This document shows, in pieces, positions 60,590 through 64,000 of a DNA stretch of 64,000 nucleotides. The stretch spans positions 1-64,000 of the forward strand of contig NZ_FOEJ01000003.1 in assembly GCF_900110705.1 (NCBI RefSeq), written 5' to 3'. Source of the stretch: Loktanella sp. DSM 29012 (GTDB lineage Bacteria; Pseudomonadota; Alphaproteobacteria; Rhodobacterales; Rhodobacteraceae). The notes under the pieces are model-generated. The model did no database searches, had not been told where the DNA came from, and worked only from the letters and a program-made list of their open reading frames with translations. A program made the position numbers and the translations under genes. Positions within the stretch are counted from its first letter, which is position 1, and each line of letters starts with the position of its first letter.

Positions 60590-61576
60590 ATGAATGCTGC
60601 GGCAAACCTACCCTTGACCGACTGCCCGGCGGTGGCTCTTGCGCCGCTGGCCGGGATCACGGATTTGCCGTTTCGTCAGGTTGTGGCGGGGTTCGGCGCA
60701 TCCTGGGTCGTGTCGGAAATGGTCGCATCACAAGAGATGGTGCAGGCCAAGGCAAGCGTCCGCGATCGTGCTGAACTGGGATTTGACCAGCGGGCGACGG
60801 CCGTGCAGCTGGCGGGGCGCGATCCGTATTGGATGGCCGAGGCTGCGCGCATGGTTGCCGCAAACGGGGCGGCGCTGATTGATATCAACATGGGGTGTCC
60901 TGCGAAAAAGGTCGTGGGCGGTATGTCGGGGTCGGCCCTGTTGCGTGAACCCGATCACGCCTTGCGCCTGATCGAGGCGGTGGTCGCGGCGGTGGATGTG
61001 CCTGTGACGCTCAAGACGCGGCTGGGCTGGGATGACGACAGTCTGAACGCCGCTGACGTGGCGCTGCGTGCGCAGAATGCAGGCATTCAGCTTGTCACGA
61101 TCCACGGTCGGACCCGCTGCCAGTTCTACAAGGGGCATGCCGATTGGGCTGCGATCCGTGCGGTGCGCGAGGCCGTTGATATCCCGGTGATCGCAAATGG
61201 CGACATCGTGGATCATGCCACGGCTGTGCAGGCACTGGACCAGTCTGGCGCGGACGGTGTGATGATCGGACGCGGGGCGCAGGGCCGGCCCTGGGTGCTG
61301 GCTCAGATTGCTGCGCGCATGTCCGGTGCATTGGTGCCAAAGGCGCCTGGTGAAAATGAATTTACTGAAATGGTATCAAATCATTACGAGGCGATGCTAA
61401 GGTTTTATGGCATGAGCTTGGGCCTGCGTGTCGCGCGCAAACATCTTGGTTGGTACATGGATACAGCGGGCACCTTGCCGGGATTGCGGCACGCTGTGCT
61501 GACTGCGGCATCGCCGCAGAGCGTTTTGTCGCTGATCCCGGATGCGATGTCCCAGACCGCACCGGTGGCCGCATGA
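60590..61576 (+). CDS. dusB: tRNA-dihydrouridine synthase (DusB/NifR3)
   Basis: An FMN enzyme that reduces uridine in the tRNA D-loop. The 328-residue protein has ALAPLAGITDLPFRQVV, INMGCPAKKVVGG with the catalytic Cys, TLKTRLGWDD and TIHGRTRCQFYKG. It is the 'nifR3' gene that opens the ntrBC operon in Rhodobacter relatives. Its stop overlaps the ntrB start (ATGA). Confidence 0.95.
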   Translation: MNAAANLPLTDCPAVALAPLAGITDLPFRQVVAGFGASWVVSEMVASQEMVQAKASVRDRAELGFDQRATAVQLAGRDPYWMAEAARMVAANGAALIDINMGCPAKKVVGGMSGSALLREPDHALRLIEAVVAAVDVPVTLKTRLGWDDDSLNAADVALRAQNAGIQLVTIHGRTRCQFYKGHADWAAIRAVREAVDIPVIANGDIVDHATAVQALDQSGADGVMIGRGAQGRPWVLAQIAARMSGALVPKAPGENEFTEMVSNHYEAMLRFYGMSLGLRVARKHLGWYMDTAGTLPGLRHAVLTAASPQSVLSLIPDAMSQTAPVAA

Positions 61577-62643
61577 TCGAGGATATCGCCCTGTGGGTGT
61601 CGCTGCCGACGCCTGCGCTGTTGCTGGATGCCAATGACCGCATTCTGGAATCCAATCCTGCGGCAGAAAGTTTTCTGAACCTGTCGGAAAAGGCGCTGAA
61701 AAATCAGGTCGTCTGGGAAAAGGTCCTGATCGATTCACCCCTGGATGGTCCGTTTGAACGGGCGCGGGAACAGCAGACATCCTTGTTCATCAATGATGTT
61801 TTCGTCGGCTCAGGCATGAGCGCGCCGCAGCATTGCAATCTGCAATTCTCGCCGCTGCAAAACCGTGACGGCGTGATGATCATGATCATCAGCCCACAGC
61901 AGATCGTGTCGCGCCTCGTGCAGAACACGGTGACCGGCAAGGCAGCGCGATCGGCCATCGGCATGGCCGAAATGCTGGCGCATGAAATCAAGAACCCGCT
62001 GGCGGGGATCACGGGTGCCGCACAATTGCTGTCGATGGGCCTGTCGCCAGAGGACCAGGAGTTGACGGACCTGATCGTCGCGGAATCGCGCCGCATTGTG
62101 AAACTGCTGGAGCAGGTCGAACAGTTCGGTAACCTGCGCCAGCCTAGCCGCAAGTCCATCAACATCCACGATACGCTGGATCGGGCGCGTCAGTCCGCCT
62201 CGGTCGGTTTTGGCGCGCATATGATGTTCGTGACGGATTATGACCCGTCCTTGCCCCGCGCGCTGGCGGATGCGGATCAGTTGCAGCAGATTTTCCAGAA
62301 CCTGATCAAGAACGCCGCAGAGGCGGGTGGTCCGGGCGGCAAGATCACGCTGCGGACATTCTACGATGCAAGCCTGCGGGTGTTGCAGGCCGATGGGTCG
62401 CACGCGCGGCTGCCCTTGCAGATCGAGGTGATTGACGACGGGCCGGGACTGCCGCCTGATATCGCCAGCAACGTGTTCGAACCCTTTGTTTCCGGACGTG
62501 AAAACGGCACCGGTCTGGGGCTCGCACTGGTCAGCAAACTCATACAGGACGGCGGTGGCTGGATTACAGTCGATAGCGCCCCGGGCCGAACGGTATTTCG
62601 GATTTCCCTGCCGCGCGCAGACACAGACGACGGAGACGATTGA
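61573..62643 (+). CDS. ntrB: nitrogen regulation sensor kinase NtrB
   Basis: A 356-residue cytoplasmic two-component kinase. The PAS domain covers about residues 8-115 ([21 protein letters not shown]), the H-box is [12 protein letters not shown] with phosphorylated His137, and the ATPase domain shows [20 protein letters not shown] and [11 protein letters not shown]. It phosphorylates NtrC under nitrogen limitation under PII control. It is coupled to dusB and ntrC by overlaps. Confidence 0.94.
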   Translation: MIEDIALWVSLPTPALLLDANDRILESNPAAESFLNLSEKALKNQVVWEKVLIDSPLDGPFERAREQQTSLFINDVFVGSGMSAPQHCNLQFSPLQNRDGVMIMIISPQQIVSRLVQNTVTGKAARSAIGMAEMLAHEIKNPLAGITGAAQLLSMGLSPEDQELTDLIVAESRRIVKLLEQVEQFGNLRQPSRKSINIHDTLDRARQSASVGFGAHMMFVTDYDPSLPRALADADQLQQIFQNLIKNAAEAGGPGGKITLRTFYDASLRVLQADGSHARLPLQIEVIDDGPGLPPDIASNVFEPFVSGRENGTGLGLALVSKLIQDGGGWITVDSAPGRTVFRISLPRADTDDGDD

Positions 62644-64000
62644 TGGATGGCACGATTCTGGTTGCGGATGATGACCGCACGATCCGCACGGTCCTGACCC
62701 AAGCGTTGACCCGCGCGGGCTGCAAGGTGCACGCGACATCGTCGCTGGTGACGCTGATGCGCTGGGTCGAAGAGGGCAAGGGCGATCTGGTGATTTCGGA
62801 CGTGGTCATGCCCGACGGGAACGGGCTGGATCAATTGCCCAAGATCGCGGAATTGCGTCCCGGTCTGCCAGTCATCGTGATTTCGGCACAGAACACCATC
62901 ATGACTGCAATCCAGGCAGCAGAGGCTGACGCCTACGACTATCTGCCGAAACCGTTCGATCTGCCCGACCTGATGAAACGCGCAGCCCGCGCGCTGGAGG
63001 TCAAACGCACGTCGCACCCGGTTCGCCGCGAAACGGCGGGTGAACATTCGGATTTGCCGCTGGTGGGTCGGACACCCGCGATGCAGGCGTTGTACAAACT
63101 GGTCGCGCGGGTCATGAATACATCCATGCCGGTCCTGATCACGGGCGAAAGTGGCACGGGAAAATCGCTGATCGCACGCGCGATCCATGACTTTTCGGAT
63201 CGCAGGTCGCTGCCGTTCATTACGGTCGGCGGGGCCGATCTGGACGGAGCGGACGGGCCGCAATCGGTGCTGTCGCGTGCGCGGGGCGGATCCATCCTGT
63301 TCGATGAAATCGGAGATATGGATGCGCAAGCCCAGGGACGGATCGTGCGGATGCTGGATCAATTGGGCGACAGCGCACCGCGGATCATGGCGACATCGCA
63401 GACCGATCTGGGCAGCAAGATCGAGGCAGGCGCGTTCCGCGACGATCTGTTCTACCGCCTGTCCGGGGTGACGATTGCCGTGCCGTCATTGCGGGAACGG
63501 GTCGACGACATCCCGTTGCTGGCAGAGCATTTTCTGGCAAAGGCAGAACGTGATGGCGGGCCGTTGCGGCGCATTTCTGATGCGGCCACGGCACTGGTGC
63601 GCACCTACAGTTGGCCCGGCAACGTGCGCCAACTGGAAAATACGGTGCGGCGTCTGGTGTTTACGGCGGCCGGCGAGGAAATCAGCAAGACCGAAGTCGA
63701 GGCGGTTCTGGGCAACCAGCCCGCAATGGAGCCGCTGCGCGGTGGCGATACGGACAAATTGTCGAGTGCTGTGGCCCGCCACCTGAAACGCTATTTCGAC
63801 CTGCACGGTGGCATGCTGCCACCGCCGGGTCTGTACAACCGCATTCTGCGCGAGGTCGAGGCCCCGTTGATCGAAATCGCACTCGACGCGACCGCTGGAA
63901 ATCAGGCGAAATGTGCTGATTTGCTGGGCATCAACCGCAATACACTCAGAAAGAAGATCACGGACCTCGATATTCAGGTGACACGCCGCCGCAAATTGAT
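62643..64000 (+). CDS. ntrC: nitrogen regulation response regulator NtrC (runs off window end)
   Basis: At least 452 residues are visible; the 3' end is outside the window. The receiver has DDD near residues 9-11, the phosphorylated Asp53 ([10 protein letters not shown]) and PKPF. The AAA+ domain has Walker A GESGTGKS (168-175), Walker [13 protein letters not shown] (215-226) and the [12 protein letters not shown] block; a Fis-type HTH ([21 protein letters not shown]) closes it. The GAFTGA loop that touches sigma-54 is missing, and the stretch between Walker A and B is shortened. In Rhodobacter capsulatus the same loss goes with activation of sigma-70 polymerase, so this copy probably does likewise. 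Confidence 0.95.
   Translation, partial: MDGTILVADDDRTIRTVLTQALTRAGCKVHATSSLVTLMRWVEEGKGDLVISDVVMPDGNGLDQLPKIAELRPGLPVIVISAQNTIMTAIQAAEADAYDYLPKPFDLPDLMKRAARALEVKRTSHPVRRETAGEHSDLPLVGRTPAMQALYKLVARVMNTSMPVLITGESGTGKSLIARAIHDFSDRRSLPFITVGGADLDGADGPQSVLSRARGGSILFDEIGDMDAQAQGRIVRMLDQLGDSAPRIMATSQTDLGSKIEAGAFRDDLFYRLSGVTIAVPSLRERVDDIPLLAEHFLAKAERDGGPLRRISDAATALVRTYSWPGNVRQLENTVRRLVFTAAGEEISKTEVEAVLGNQPAMEPLRGGDTDKLSSAVARHLKRYFDLHGGMLPPPGLYNRILREVEAPLIEIALDATAGNQAKCADLLGINRNTLRKKITDLDIQVTRRRKL

Noticed and set aside
1-64000. CRISPR array, prophage, toxin-antitoxin or biosynthetic cluster
   Set aside because: No regularly spaced direct repeats, phage structural genes, paired toxin-antitoxin genes or multi-enzyme clusters were seen; the RatA-like protein is better read as COQ10-like.

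Overview
The window looks like chromosomal DNA of an alphaproteobacterium of the Rhodobacteraceae (Roseobacter group). The support is the gene content and order: dusB(nifR3)-ntrB-ntrC with an NtrC that lacks the GAFTGA loop, a fused ispDF, the pyrH-frr-uppS-cdsA-dxr-rseP-bamA-skp-fabZ-lpxA-lpxI-lpxB envelope cluster, DUF6477/DUF6456 neighbours, TRAP transport, high GC and frequent 4-base ATGA/GTGA/TTGA overlaps. A species cannot be named from the sequence alone.

Bases 1 to about 14.2 kb are accessory. They open with the tail of one IS3-type element running into an AT-richer truncated gene, then a degenerate second IS3 element (frameshifted orfA, stop codon in orfB) and a short IS21-like end remnant. 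A minus-strand catabolic operon follows, read from right to left: LysR regulator, COG4091 dehydrogenase, ABM protein, beta-hydroxyacid dehydrogenase, TRAP transporter dctPQM and gluconokinase. Next comes a minus-strand iron-siderophore-type ABC operon with a DMT exporter at its end and a tiny leader ORF before it. A small conserved gene and tRNA-Gly(CCC) close this part; the tRNA may mark the island edge.

From 14.3 to 34.8 kb are mostly core genes: peptidoglycan enzymes (DUF882, L,D-transpeptidase, lytic transglycosylase), an lpxD-acp-KAS cassette, IalB, a HerA-like ATPase, a CorC-type CBS protein, XerD with an unknown 503-residue exported protein, aroK-aroB, ssb, a DUF2254 membrane protein, an orphan peptide-type binding protein with an AraC regulator, and miaA.

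From 34.9 to 47 kb runs the plus-strand translation, isoprenoid and envelope cluster (pyrH to lpxB). It makes undecaprenyl diphosphate, CDP-diacylglycerol, MEP-pathway precursors, outer-membrane proteins and lipid A; lpxD is supplied from the separate cassette at 16.9 kb.

From 47 to 64 kb lie a FadL-type porin with a striking Ala/Gln heptad insert, a DMT transporter-ABM-guaA operon, an orphan MttB-family methyltransferase, DUF6477/DUF6456 genes flanking a good CtrA-box match, lipA, hpt, a COQ10/RatA protein, amt, ispDF-pgpA-cinA, and the dusB-ntrB-ntrC nitrogen-control operon, whose last gene runs off the window end.

I did not see a CRISPR array, a defence island, a prophage or a biosynthetic cluster. 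The least explained items are the FadL insert, the unassigned TRAP/COG4091 pathway, the 503-residue protein next to xerD, several sub-60-residue conserved-looking genes, and the intergenic palindromes and repeats.
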